A stretch of DNA of 64,000 nt, taken from positions 19,955,536-20,019,535 of the forward strand of contig NC_134524.1 in NCBI RefSeq assembly GCF_027942865.1, in the 5' to 3' direction. Below are positions 32,348-45,600 of this stretch, piece after piece. Numbering within the stretch: the stretch's first letter is position 1; every line of letters begins with the position of its first letter. The DNA is from Odontesthes bonariensis. Lineage: Eukaryota > Chordata > Actinopteri > Atheriniformes > Atherinopsidae. The translations under genes were made by a program, and so were the position numbers. The notes beneath the pieces are model-generated. The model saw nothing but the letters and a program-made list of their open reading frames with translations, was not told the origin of the DNA and made no database searches.

Positions 32348-33809
32348 GGGCCTCATGCAAGAACATTTTCGTATTTTTATTCTAAATTTCTCTCACTTTT
32401 TTCGTAAGAAGGTCTCGTACGAACACGCCACGTCAGATTCAACAAACGCTCTTAACTTCGGAAAAAGTGTGGAAACGACCTGCGTAAAGGATGAATCACA
32501 CCTGTGCGTATCTTAAGTTCACGTGCAAAGGATAGTAGATTTGCATACTGCACGCCCTAAATGAAACCATATAAGGCTGTGCTTCCTCGCTGCTGTGCCA
32601 GGAAGTGTTGAGTCATGAGAATACGGGCTCTGAGACTGAAGTTCTGCTTTCAGAGATCCGAAAAGGAAAATCTGTAATGTTTAGCAGTGTCAGCTGTGGA
32701 ATTACGGGACCTGCTAAAGTGAAGAAATGGGAAGCAATTACGAGTGCTGTTAATACCATGTCACCGAAATAAAAAAATAAATGGTTTGATATGAAAATGG
32801 CTTAATAAAAACGTCTCACCATAGCCAGGCGATCGATGACTGCATAAAGCCGTGAAATCAGTTGTTGCCTCATCATGATGGCTCTTTGATGGGGTGGTCC
32901 ATGAGGGTCTTCTGGCACAACACCTTCTGGTCTGTTCAGGTAGTGGGAGACCCTCGTTCATGGCAATATTGCGCAAATCTGGCATGCCTTATCTGGGCTA
33001 TTTTGCCCCCCACTGTATCGAGTCACACCCACCTGGCCTTCAGCAGTGCGCACGGGTGTTTTGATGCCTATTTGTGTCTCGTGCTCCAATTATGATTGGC
33101 AGTCCAGCCACGGCATGAAAGTCCCTCTTAATATGTACTTGTTGGACAGCGGTGTATGGGAATGTGATGTAGGCCTACCATGGGTGATAAACTGATGAGA
33201 GCTTTGATGACCAAGGGGAGCGCACGACTCACAGAGGACTGGGACACCCCCGATCTGTCTCCAATCTCCCTCTGAAAGGTTCCAGTGGCCAAAAATCCAA
33301 GGGTGGTGAGGACCTGTACGTGTGGTGGAATTGGGTTTGATCGGCGTGTTTCTCTCTGGAGTCGTGGAATTAAGCTGCATATTTGCAGCAGCACAGTCCT
33401 TGGCAATCTAAATCGCGATCTCAGCCATTCGTCTGTCTCCACACGCTCAAGTCAGCCGCTGGTTACGCTTCCCGTTATATACAGATTCAAATTAACCTTC
33501 GATTAGTGCATATTTTAAGTAAAACAGAATAATGTCAGCATCATTGTTGGGTATAATGTATATATTTATTTATGTTTTCTTCAAAGTAATTAAATATACA
33601 ATCCATTAGTCAAGCAAAAGTGATTTGAATAACAGCGGACTATTTTACGAAACTCTTACGACAGCTCTGGATCACTCGTAAATTCTGTTCGTACCTGAAA
33701 GAAAACGTAAAATACGAAAAGATTGGTGAATGCGCAAATTCTCTTAAATCACTCGTACGGACGATTTAAGAACAAATCTGTGCGTACGAACGCTTCTTGC
33801 ATGAGGCCC
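32348..33809 (-). mobile_element. PIF/Harbinger transposon remnant in LINE
   Basis: TIR GGGCCTCATGCAAGAA at both ends, TSD ATT (32345-32347 and 33810-33812), 1,462 bp. The minus strand encodes a HARBI1-like nuclease fragment. The insert splits the LINE between its endonuclease and RT. Confidence 0.85.
33128..33442 (-). pseudogene. HARBI1-like nuclease, N-terminal fragment
   Basis: About 85 residues with the family signature DEWLRSRFRLPR, QVLTTLGFLATGTFQREIGD and GVSQSSVSRAL. HARBI1-type proteins are the DDE nuclease of PIF/Harbinger, helped by a Myb-like protein. Catalytic DDE parts are missing: downstream sequence (33,090-32,860) is shifted and interrupted. Inactive. Confidence 0.75.
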
Positions 33810-33812
33810 ATT

Positions 33813-34562
33813 GTTTTCATGCTTTCTTACACTTTTCCATTCTTTAACTGGACAATATTTATCATATACATTACCAAATATCTTAATGAAGATTTCATAA
33901 GCACTGTTAACATCATCATTTTCATATATTACTTCCCAGGTCTGTTTTAACAAATCCTCTTTAAATAAATTAATGGATTTCTCAGATCGCATTCTTCTAT
34001 ATTGTTTTGGTCTATTTAAAATGTTCTTCTTGTATCTTCCTTTTATTAACAGAAAAACTGGCAGATGGTCTGTAATGTCACTTATCAATAGCCCACTCAC
34101 AGTTTGATTTTCCATATCATTAGTAAAAATATTATCAATTAGAGTAGCTGAGTGTGTTGTAACTCGGCTGGGCCTAGTAATCTTTGGGAATAGGCTCATG
34201 CTGTACATTGTATCAATGAAATCATCTATAGCTTTAACTTTGTTAGGATTTAACAAATCAATATTAAAGTCCCCGCAAATGAAAATAGTCTTATTACTCT
34301 TGCTTACAAGCATGCTTTCAACATATTCTGTAAACACATCAATCCTTATTCCTGGTGCTCTATATATACAACTTACGATAATATTTCTACCTCTTTCCAT
34401 ACAAACTTCAATAGTCAAACATTCAAATAAATTGTCAACCACAGTTGTCATATCATCTAAGACTTTAAATTTCAGGCCATTGTCCACATAGATTGCTACT
34501 CCTCCACCAGCCTTGTTTTTCCTGTTTACATATACAAGTTCATAACCATCCATTTCACACAC
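33813..34562 (-). pseudogene. LINE APE-type endonuclease domain
   Basis: Minus-strand text GGGVAIYVDNG, IIVSCIYRAPG, IFICGDFNIDLL, THSATLIDNIFTN and ISDITDHLPVFL are the endonuclease motifs. The N-terminal catalytic Asn/Glu segment is missing: the LINE is truncated in a GT-rich stretch at about 34,562. The long open frame reading further upstream is a chance fusion to another gene fragment. Confidence 0.85.
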
Positions 34563-34579
34563 ATACACACAATTCCTCA

Positions 34580-35470
34580 CTGTCAGTGCTGGATTTCTTG
34601 TCATCCATGTCACTTGAAGATTTCCATCTTCCAGATGCCAACCATGTCCAGCGGGAGATGGAGCGCCAATCTTTTGGTTTACACATGACCTCATTATTTT
34701 AGCATGATAATTTGCCCTTTTGCAGTGCTGGTGGAGGGCATCACTTGTTGGGGGTATAGATAATTCTGGCAAGGCTAATGATGCCATACAGAAAGCTTTG
34801 TACCTAGCCTCATTGATGTTTTCTGTGGTAGGCTGATAAATACAAATGGCATACATATTTGCAAAGTAATGCAAATGTAGAGTGGTCCAAGTTAAATTCA
34901 GTCCCCAGATTTCTGAAAGCCTTCAGGTAGACATCTTTCTCGCATGCCACAGCAAATGTCTTCTTTTTGCCTTGTGGTGTCACACCCAGTGAATGTATGG
35001 ATCCCAATCAAGGCTGAACACACACTGGCTCCGAGAGCTGATGACACCTTGGTAATGTCCATTATGCGTGTTCTGTTGTCCGTCCCTGTGAAAAAGTACA
35101 AGCTGCATGGCAAATCTTTCTGTAGACTCACAGCAATGACTGCTACATCAGTGTCAGGGCTCTTAATAATGACAGTCTTATGTTCCTGTGTAGCATGTTG
35201 TGCATGCAAAAACACCAGTGTCACATTCTTCTTGGTCTTCTTGGTCACACTGCAGGTCTTCCACAGCATGAACAGACTGCACACCTTCCAGTACAGTCAC
35301 ACAGTAACATTGGTGTTGATGTGCTATGTACAAGCTGAGGTTTCTTCCCACTGCTGTAAGATCAGCATGTGGCCACGCATCGTATAAGAACTCAGCAAGT
35401 GCTTCTTTATTTGTTCCTTCTGATTCCTTCCATTCCACCTTGTACAGGTGAAATTCTGTGTTTCCTCATG
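34580..35470 (-). pseudogene. Relic of a multicopy, TE-like animal gene family (function unknown)
   Basis: Three overlapping minus frames form one protein by order: AEFLYDAWPHADLTAVG (35,390-35,330), VIIKSPDTDVAVIAVSLQ to GIHTFTGCDTT (about 35,180-34,975), then an H/C-containing tail PSPAGHGWHLEDGNLQVTW (about 34,670-34,600). This arrangement (SPDTDVAV...HTFTGCDTT...WGW-like tail) occurs in many near-identical genes of corals, Hydra and fish and behaves like mobile DNA. I cannot name its enzyme. Two frame changes show decay. Confidence 0.6.
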
Positions 35471-35892
35471 CTTAACAGAAGATATGTGCATGTAACAAAT
35501 CTTTCGGTCGAAATTTCGTCTTCTTCGGTACTGCTGGATGATCGCGCTGCTACTGCGGTGCTGTTTCTGTTTACCAGCTCAGCTGACATACCAGCTATCC
35601 GATTCGTCCATTCTGATGACGTCTCAACCGTGGCACCTCTCGCGAGCCAAACTGTTATTATGCCTGCCGAATATGTACATACGCCTTGCCAGGCACTAGT
35701 TATTCCTTTAAACGTTGCGAACTAAAAAAGTACTGTGTTCTGAGCAGCGAAACTTTTTTTAAACCTCAACATAACTCAATCTTTTTATGAGCTGAAGCGT
35801 GTTTGGTACGGAGAGCGTGGAACAAGCCTGGTGTTCTGAAGGAGTTTTCGAGGTTCACCTTACGGCCTAATAACAGTAACTTAAATTTTAGC
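35471..35892. other. Unassigned spacer
   Basis: No recognisable gene or repeat between the gene relic and the composite repeat. Confidence 0.5.
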
Positions 35893-37349
35893 GAGAGTTC
35901 ATTGAAGTTTATAGAGCCACTGCTCCTGATTGATTACAGATAACACAACTCATGTAAGCAAGAGTTCACACGGGATTCGAAGGTGCTATTTTAAGAGGCA
36001 TGTTGAAACATGGTCGCTGGCCTTCGGCCAAGGGATAGCCTAAAGAAAAAAAAAACTTAAGAAACGGGCTTGGTTAGAGACAAGAGAGAGTATGAGGGGA
36101 AAACTAAAATCGCCACCGCGGGATTCGAATCTGCACTGACGCAAGAGATTTGCATGCCTGGCAGTCTCTCTAACCACAGTACCACCGCTTTGTTGTTTTG
36201 AGAGGAACTACTCCAATTACCAACTGTAACGCACAAAACATTAGTCAGCAATGTATGTCGATGGAAAACACTTTTACATGAACAAATGCATGGAAATGGA
36301 TTCAAAATAACAGCGAAGTGCATGTGCAGGAGTTGTATTCCTAAAATTATAGCTTTGTAAAACGACAATGCAGTGAACTTTGGCAACATTGCCACACAGA
36401 TCTGTGCAGAGTTTTCCACAAAGCAGATCTGTGCAGAACTATCTTGGTCTGGCTGCCTTGATCAGCGATTGGGCGCAACCACTTCAAATGCATTGGCTGT
36501 CGGAAAAGAAGGAAGGACATTATTATCATATTAGGAAAACGCACGTCTTGAACGCGCGTATTGTCAGGTCAACACGCGCGTTCCTTATGCGCGTCGTTAC
36601 CTAGACAACGCGCGTCCGCGTCCACGGGCGCTTTTAGCGGGTGAATTGCAATCTTAACGTGATACTTAGATGCGCAATATGGCACTATAGGCTTGCCAGG
36701 GTGACCCGTGTCGCCTGAAGCCGAGTTCAGGGGGCGTTGCCTAGTGGCAGAGCGTCACACGAAACACATAAAATGCTGGGCGTGTACAATGACGTAGGCA
36801 CAAGCCATGCGTCGGAGGTAGGGTGAAATACACCTTGAGGACTCGTTTTTGTAATTGTATATGCAGTTCATGGAGATGTTATTTTACGGGGTGTGGATGG
36901 TTACAACGTGGGATGCCGCCGAAGAACATATGCGGTGAATACAAAGAGCACTATAGTCCCCGAAATGTGGCGGTAAATAACGTCCTCTGCTCGGAGGCTG
37001 AGGAGCTCGCGGACCTCCTTGTCTCCCCAGTTGGCCATATTAAAAAATGTCTCCAACTTGATGTAGGCTAAAACAGAGTGAAACTTGTCCTCACCTGTCG
37101 CTGTTGTTATGAATCAACTGTCCATTCTGTCTTTTAAACTCCTCACGTCACGTCACGCCCACGTCCGACCCGCGTCAAACTCGGCTCGGCAAAAAGACTA
37201 GGGTCCGACGCGGGTCGAAAGGCGAGTCGAAAGGCGAGTCGAAAGGTGGGTCGAGTTGACGCGGCAGCCCGGGTCGGCAGTGTGAACGCAACAGCAGACA
37301 CGCTAAATTCGCGGATTAAACGCGGGTTATTCGGCAGTGTGAAAGGGGC
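35893..37349 (-). mobile_element. Composite repeat, copy 2 (inverted)
   Basis: Inverted counterpart of 16,191-17,625, ending CAGTGTGAAAGGGGC at 37,335-37,349. Near this end, 37,150-37,290 has direct repeats of GGCGAGTCGAAA and CGCGGGTCG. The segment 36,700-37,140 has no partner in copy 1 and may be a further insertion. tRNA-like part at about 36,110-36,187 (minus). Confidence 0.55.
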
Positions 37350-38459
37350 TAATGTTAACCACAAATATTATGAACTGTTTCTCACATACACACACAATCA
37401 CACACAGAGAAACATCATCAAACCTTACTGTCATGCTCTCAGTCAGATAAACTAACCTTATTGTTTATGCAGTACATCAGACTCCTTTAAGTCATACAAG
37501 GAAAAGCAATTCAATCAGATGCTAAACAGTAAAGCAATCATCCACATTCTATAGCTAGTTTCAAAAAGAGGAACAGCACAACTATTGCAGAAAGTTGTGG
37601 TTGTGGTGCAATGTACCACAGGTAAGCCCAGAGTCTGGATGCTGGTGGTGGTCATTGGTTGAGACTCTATCTTCGGCCGAAGGAGGAGGTGGATTTGGGG
37701 AGGAGGCGGGTTGTGCGTCACACGACCTTCGGAGGAAAATGACGGCAGAAGTGAGATTTCAAAAGGAGCGGAAGAGAGACTGATTGGCTCAGAGAGGAAG
37801 GAAGACCATTGGACCAAAGCAGTGACATCAAAATAATTCTGGAAAGTTTTGTCTGTGTGTGAAAAAAAGGGGGAGTTGCAAGAAAGAGGAGGAAACCCAA
37901 GCGGTAAGACAGAGTGAATGAAACGTATTACGTCTTCCTTGTTGAACTTTCGCTAAAGCTTCATTTAAATGTTAAATGAAGAGAGAAGCAATAACACAAC
38001 AGACTCCAGAGAAGCTTTGAAGAGAAACTATCACTTTCTCCTGAACTACTAGCTGAGCAAAACAGACTGAGTCACGAATTGTAGTGCGTATATATTTTAT
38101 ATTGTACAGCACAATACACGACAGCTGTGAGTTCTTGAAAGAGATCAGTCAGACCAGTCAGGTGTTTAGTCTGGCAAAAAGTCTTGAAGTGAAAGCCCCT
38201 GCCGCAGATCAAACTCTTTGAGGTGAAAACACCCTGGAAGCGCTTTCACTCAAAGTGAGTACAATGTCATGTCAGGTATTGAAAAGAAAGGACCTGATCT
38301 TTGCCTCTGCTTCTGTGTCCAGATTCCAAGCCTTGTGACAGAAGTAGACAAAAAAACTACGGAAAACTGTACAATCATTAACAATAAATAAATTGATAAA
38401 CCCCTATTGGTCCATTGTTTCAGCCTTCTGGTTTTATGAAGCTTGAGATTTTTGAGGCA
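37350..38459. other. Unassigned intergenic DNA
   Basis: A GA-rich patch near 37,680-37,900. Short open frames have no family resemblance. Nothing is supported here. Confidence 0.5.
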
Positions 38460-38465
38460 TTAACT

Positions 38466-39262
38466 TCACTGATTAAAAACAATGTTCTTCATCAGTCCGG
38501 TTTCAGCTTTCTTGAAACGCAGTTGACAGAAACACTTTGCAGGAGGAAACCTTGACTGGGATCCAGACTGCTTGGCGTCAGTGAGATGAAATGTTTTGCC
38601 TGTGGTTTGAACACTGTTTGCTCCACAGCTAGATGCATTATCCTGAAAAGTGACCTCATCATCAACCAAACCTTTCCATGAATGGAATGAAAAGTTTCAT
38701 GTCTCGCCTGGTCCTTTACCAAACATCAACCTCATATCATCAGTGACGATAGAAAGAACTTTGCTTGTTTTCTGGTGGCATGCATCTTTGTATGTCATTG
38801 GACCTGCACCAATCTTAAGTCCCTCCATCATCACTCAATATCACTTCCACCCAATCATCTACAGCCCATGACTGCTTCTCTTTAGCCCACTGTAACCTTG
38901 TTTTCATCTGTATAAGTGTTAGTGATGATTTACATTTGTCTTATCTGGATGTAATTCCTTCAGCTGGTTTCTGACAGTTCAGTCACAAACACTGACTCCT
39001 GTCTCTGCCCATTTGTTTTTTGTTTCATTTGTTGCACAATTTTAAGACATATTGCTATAAATTTTCTGTCCTGACACTCTGGCTTCTTCCTTGGTCGACC
39101 TGTTTATTTCCCTTTTACAACCTTCCTCTTTTATTCGTACATGCCGCTAATTTTAGACAACGCCCAACCTTTTTTTACCACACTTTAAGCTGAATCACCT
39201 TCTTGAAGGAGTTTTATAAACCTTTCCATTGTGTCCTCTGACAGCTCTCTTGCTGAGGCCAT
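38466..39262 (-). pseudogene. Degenerate Tc1-like transposase remnant (tentative)
   Basis: Minus-strand text starts MASARELSEDTMERFIKLLQ (39,262-39,203) and continues with stops and shifts through a GRPRKKPECQDR-like segment (about 39,090), then FHSIHGKVW further down. A leading helix rich in EDT..I.L and a GRPR(K) hook suggest Tc1/mariner-type DNA binding. No DDE core was recognised. Low confidence. Confidence 0.35.
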
Positions 39263-39620
39263 GTTTCCTGCATATCATTCAGGTTCATCTGCCCATTAAT
39301 TTTTAGCAAGCTCTCCGTGTTAACTGCAGACTCATTTGCACATTTAGACTTGGACAGGTATTGGTTTTAGACACACATACTAAGCGGGTGATTCCACTTT
39401 TTGCCTCCTAATTTAATGGATTCCGTAGATTTTCCTCTTTTTCATCCAAGAAACATGGCAATAACCACAAAAGTTTGATCGAAAAAATGATCAGGAATGT
39501 TTTACAGAGCCAGGTCCAGCTATTAAACCAAATTGTACAGATTATTGATGATAAATATCACATTTAACATTTTTTTTAATACTCACTCCTCTTGCTGAGA
39601 TCTTTGAGCTGATTTGGAGA

Positions 39621-42600
39621 TTAGACGTTAGCGTAATCACTCCCCCCTCGGTCTGAAACAATGTTATTGACTTTCATGTTAATCACAGTTTTTGTATGAT
39701 TATAAAGCTTCCACCAACTCTGTGTTTATACTGTACCATTTCCAGAGTTTTCAGGCCCTCTGATTGTTTCATAGACACAAAGGTCTCCTGCAGGTTAAGT
39801 GAAAATACAAAAATACAGTAAAAACCTTTTAAAAAAAAAAGGTTACTAATGTCCTGTCTTGATTAAATTTAACAGTGTTAAAGCTGCAGCAGATAAAATA
39901 AGTAGTCTTGGAGAAGTGGATGTGATAGAAGGGAATATTTCCTGTTGGTGTGATTATGAACTCCTGAGTGTTTCAGATATTAAAGTATATGAAATAACTA
40001 CTAATACTTTTCGTATTCAAGTGAAATATAACTTTATCTTGTGTTACAGAGCACAAACGTGAACAAACAAGGTGAAAGACTGACCATGGAGGAGGGAGGA
40101 GTATACTTGTTGCTCATTTTCATACTGGCCGACTCTTTCATCTCCAGTAGAACCTGCAGATGAGAAAAAAGTTGAAACTGTAAAATGTCATGCTGCGGGG
40201 AGTGGAAGAAGCATTAAAAATACATAAAAGAATATCAAGAAAAACAATTAAAATAATTTAAATGAATTTAAAAATAAGCAACAGTCCAGATGAATTATAA
40301 GATTAAAAGATATTGTGCAGATATATATATATCGGAAATCAGAGGAGGAAGGTCTCACCTGCAGATTGTCTGCAGCGATACAGCAAGAACAGGAAAATAA
40401 TGAATATGATTCCACCAGATGTGCCAACCATCAAAAGCACAGGAAACGAAGAGCTTTCTGGCCTGGACACATCTGTTTTTACAACATTAATGAACAATAA
40501 ATATTGATTAATAAGACCAGATCATATTAGACTTCCACAACAAATCATTTAAAGAATAAAAACGTTAAAAGTTTTAATCCTACTCACCCCTAACTGACAT
40601 CCAGCTCGGTGGTGAAACCTTTCCTGCATGTTCACACTTGTAGAAACCTTCGTCTGACTTTGACACAGCAGAGATGTTCAGTTCTCCTTTGTGATCATTT
40701 TGGAGGAGTTTGTCATTGTGATAGAAAGATACATTGGAAAGTGGAGTTTGTCCTCTTTGTCTGCAGCTCAGGGTAACAGAAGCTCCCTCGGTCACAGGAT
40801 GGGCGTGGCTCACCAGGATAATATCTTTGTCTGTCAAACAAGTCAGAAAATACTAGTTTTTAGCTGTAGCAGAGCTTTGGAAAGCTCTTATGTTCAATTA
40901 GAGTTGATTACACACATGGTTTTTATCAATATTTGACATTTAAACTTGTGTACCAACCAACTACAGCATGTCTAAAAAACTTTTTACCAAATAAACAGCA
41001 GATTTTTACAGCATCCGAGAGTAAATCAGAATGTATGCAGAACAGTATTTTCATTTAGTTAAAAAGTCACATTGATCTAAGTATCAGTTTCTGTAGATAG
41101 AAAAGTTTAATCCCAGAGGCTGAAATTACTGGAACGAATACAAACAAGTTTTAAATTGATCAAAATATTTTTCAATTTCATTTCATTTTCTTTCCTGCTC
41201 TCACACACCTGGGGTCTGTACCACAAAGCAGGATTAGTGACTTTGCAAGACAACAACTTTGGATTTTCAGTATCACAATGCTGGTTGGCCTCTTACTGGT
41301 TTGAATCTCCATGGCAACTAATGCTAAGAGACCATCACAAGTAAAAGCCTCTTGATCAATCGATTTGCTTACAAAAACTTCAGCGCTGATCGTAGATCTC
41401 TAAACTCCCACTGTTGTTACCTCACTTTCTCCATGTTACGGTGCTTTGCTTCCACTTGGGGGCATCTCATAAATAGGGGCAACAGAACTCAAGCTCAGAA
41501 CATTTATACATACTTATTTCCAGAAACAATCTCAAGATAAGTGCCTATATTAATAACAACTGAGCAAAAGATGAATGAGTTATTGCTAATTTCCCCTGAG
41601 GCCACGCCCACTGCAACACGTCTCCATCTCTGTCTCTTGTTCTGTTTGATTGATTTTGTCCATTTATCAAAGAATTATATAAATCAGTCCAACGATGGTG
41701 CAAACCAAAACTGGTGAAGTAGATGTCAATTTACAGTTTTTCACATCATGCAAATGAGCTCAATACACATTGTGTTTTTGTTCAAAAGGTATTTTGTAGA
41801 AAACTTTGAGCTTTATATCCATGGAAATTTCAAGTCGATCAGATATACTGTGTGGACTTCATGTGGACTAAATATTCACTTTTTGGCTGTTGATCATTAT
41901 GCCATCATGGGTTTTATATGGATCCCAATTCTTTTGGAGCATTTGTCCTTCATCTCTAATGCTGGCAGATTAGACAAAGATGGAAGAAAAATGATAACAT
42001 ACACTGTGCAGTGATGTTGATTGCATTGCTGAAGTCTCCTGATCCAGACTCACACCAGTACACTCCATTATGGTACCCGTCAATGCTGATGGTACATGCG
42101 GATGCATTCGTTGTCCACCATTTGGAACAGCTTGGTAAATATGACAGAAATCCTGTTTCTGTAAACCACATCACTCTCCACTCAGCAGAGTTTCTGTCAC
42201 ACTTCAGTGAGACAGACTCAGAGGGGAAGTGTTGAACTCTGTCAGGGCTCACTGTGAGAGATGCTGCTGGGTGAACATCTGAAAAATCAAACATGTAATG
42301 TGGAGTAAAGCTAAGCACACTGATATTTAGTGTAAAACCACCTCTTCTCAAATATTCTCAGCAACTTCAACTTTGTCTTGTTGAAGATCAGAACAAACAT
42401 TTCAAACTAATAATCATTTATACAATAAAAACAAATTAATTACAAAGAATATAGACAATGTTCTTCAATGTATTTTGTAGATTTGTCATTATTCCACTGC
42501 CTCACCTGATCAGCTTTAACTTCTTGTAAAGATTTTAAAAATAAAATAAGCTAACAGCAACTATTTTAAAGTAAAATTATTTCAAAATCTCATTTAGCTT

Positions 42601-45600
42601 TTGTTTTTCAGTCTATCAGTTTAAATGTGTACTAGCAAAGGTCATTTTTATTCTTGTGGTGCAGTGAGAACAGAAAGAGAACTGACCTCCAGACCAGACA
42701 AACTCTAGTTTGCTGTAATAAGTGTAATGCTCTGGATCTCCTCCCCCAGCTCTACACACATAACCTGCTGTGTGTGTCTGTCCATGGATTACGTAGAAGT
42801 CCTGTGCAGTCCCATTGGTGGTTTCAGGCAGCAGCTCATAATTATATGAGTTGCGTGATAGATCAGGAACAGCTTTGTACCAGTAGAACCTCCATCCTGC
42901 AGACTGAGGATGAACTTTACATCTGAGAGTTACCGAGGCTCCAGGACTCAGCCAAGATGGAGACACAGTGAGCCTGGGTACTGTTGGAGAGAGATTTCCT
43001 TCTTTTTTTTGTATTGTTTTGTTTATATGTTTTTATTTCCCACTGAAAGCTCGTTCTGTCCAGTATAATGTCTCAGCTCTTCCCATGTGTACAACATGTT
43101 ACAACAAATAACAATTGTGTATAAATTAGTTGAATCAAAGAAAAAAAAAGTATCATAGCTTACCATTCATAGTGAGGTTAACTGCATTGCTGAACTCTCC
43201 TGATCCAGACTCACACCAGTACACCCCGTTACGGTACTGGTAACTGTGTATGTTGCATGAGGATCCGATCATTGTCCCCCAGTCGGAGCATTCTGACAGG
43301 TAGCCTATTCCTGTAGACCTCATCACTCTCCACTCAGCAGAGTTTCCGTCACACTTCAGGGAGATATCATCAACAGTGAAGAGATGAAGTCTGTCAGGAC
43401 TCACTGTGAGAGATGCTGCTGGATGAGAACCTGAAAAACAAGTAACAAGGAGTCCACCAGATCACAGAAGAATTACTGTTAAAAACGTGTCAAAGCAGTT
43501 AATCATTTGCTTTCTTCATCTTTTTATCACCTGTTGGAGATCACTGAAAAATCATAATATCATATATTAACATAGTTTTCAAGAGAGTGTTCTCCTGGAA
43601 TACAAACAATGAACCAAGGGGAGAATATAACAGTAATTAATAAACAGAAATAAACTGACCTGCAGACCAGACAAAACGTGGATAACTGTAATAGCTGTAA
43701 TACTCTGGGTTTCCTCTTCCAGCTCTACACGCATATCCTGCTGTGTGTGTCTGTCCATGGAAGATGTAAGAACCATGTGCAGTCCCACTGGAGCTGGCAG
43801 GCAGAAGCTTATAGCTGTACAGGTCATACTTGTTTGTTAGATCAGGAACAGCTTTGTACCAGTAGAACCTCCATCCTGCAGACTGATGATCGACCTCACA
43901 GCTCAGAGTTACTGAGGCTGCAGGACTCAGCCATGATGGAGACACAGTGAGGACAGACCGGGGGTTATCTGCTGGAAAGAGATTTGATCTGAATGAAAAC
44001 ATGTCATGAGGAGTTTGGTTTCATAAAATTTAATTCAATTTTTGTTAAGATGTTATCTTCAGATAGGTAACAACAGGCCTTAGATCCTTAATCTAAATGT
44101 CTTCGATATTTCACTTCAATTACACTAACCACGCACAGCTTTGGTTTTGTAGCTGTTCAGTTTACAACAAAGACATCCAGCCATCTTAAAGGGTGCAACA
44201 GGTGAATATTAAATATCACCAGCCTTTAATAAGTTAAATATAAAGTAAATATATTATGTACACACAAATATTTTAATTCCTCTGTCAATTTTTTTCTTTT
44301 TTCTTTATTAAAAATGAATCCCATTGGTATATTTCAAATACAGGTGAGGATAGAAAGTTCTCAGATACTTACAATTTCTTTTGACATTTTAGTGGATTTC
44401 ATTTCTGAAAAGAATGATTTTTTTTCTCTCGTCAGTCTATACAGACTGAAAAGCAGCTTTGGTAGATAAACCAGCCTGTAATCTTGAATGATCTTACAAG
44501 CTTGATAAACTTTTCATTCTGACTTTTCTTCCATTCTACTTGGGAGAATTGTTCCATTTATCTGCAGATATTTCCTCACTCTCTTCACTCATCTTTTAAT
44601 TTGCTGGCAGCTGGATGAATTGAAAGTTCCATTAAAAACTGTTACAAAAATCCTCTTTTTCAAATTTCCATTTTCTGTCGATCTAATGGACAGTAAAATG
44701 ATCTCATCTCATCTTAAAGGTTTCCCTTTTTCAGGCTTTCCTGGTTGTATGCCTGCAAACTGAACCACAAACCTGTACTTTTCTTTTTCCTGGAGTAAGA
44801 AGAGGCCTGGAGGAGACAGATACTGCTATTGGAGGACAAACTATATGATTTATTGAGTAGAAAGGTGACTGGGTTGTGTAACTCAAGTCCAGTTATTCTG
44901 TCATATATCAACTACAATGAAAACTAGTCCACAGCCAGCACCACGGATAAAAGCTGGACTCACACCAGACTACTGGTGATACTTCAAAAAAGAAAAGAAA
45001 GAAGCACTGTTGGAATGCATTAGGTCAAACCACTATGACCCCCCCCCCCCCCCCCCCCCCTTCCCACTATAACACCATAGATATCACCAGTGTTATTGCA
45101 TAATTAGGATAAACAACACTGAATGTCCATAATTATTGACTTTGACTTTGTCCACCTGCTGGTCACATCAGACTCACCAGTGTATCACCACCATGTTCAT
45201 AATGACATGCATTCACCTCTTCCTGGTAAAGATATGACTTCCTTAACTAAAACTGTTTGAGCGCTAATCCTAACTTGTAACATGATTGTTGCAGCAACAC
45301 AACAAACTACAGACACAAAAAGAAGATGCAGCTCGGCGTGATGAAGATGATGGTAAATGAGCGAGTAAAAAAACAGTAAAGAGAAGGTTTTTCAGTTACC
45401 TTGAGCATGTCCACAGTAAAGGAGTGAACTGAACGCTGAAAGGAGGATTGACACTTCATTAGATATCAAGCTGAAAGACACAGAATCACTGAAAAAAAAA
45501 CATTCAGAACACAGAGATGATGGCAACAGCTGTTCATGAATCAACAGCATCGCAAACTGACAACAAAGTTAGAAATGAGGAAGGAAGCATCATGGTAGAA

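Larger units (their letters stand above)
19141..34562 (-). mobile_element. CR1/L2-type LINE (5'-truncated), split by two later insertions
   Basis: One element reads on the minus strand in pieces: endonuclease 34,562-33,813, a Harbinger insert (32,348-33,809), RT amino part 32,347-31,596, a Gypsy insert (20,611-31,591), RT carboxy part 20,606-19,388, then a 3' UTR to about 19,141 that includes the fish LINE tail GGGATTCAATAAGCTATGC on the minus strand. Joining flanks at each insert restores collinear LINE protein with one TSD copy (ATT; CTGG). No RNase H is present, consistent with CR1/L2/Rex1-like clades. The clade is not resolved. Confidence 0.8.

Noticed and set aside
33744..34874. A single 376-residue minus-strand protein
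   Set aside because: Chance fusion of Harbinger end, LINE endonuclease and part of another gene relic.
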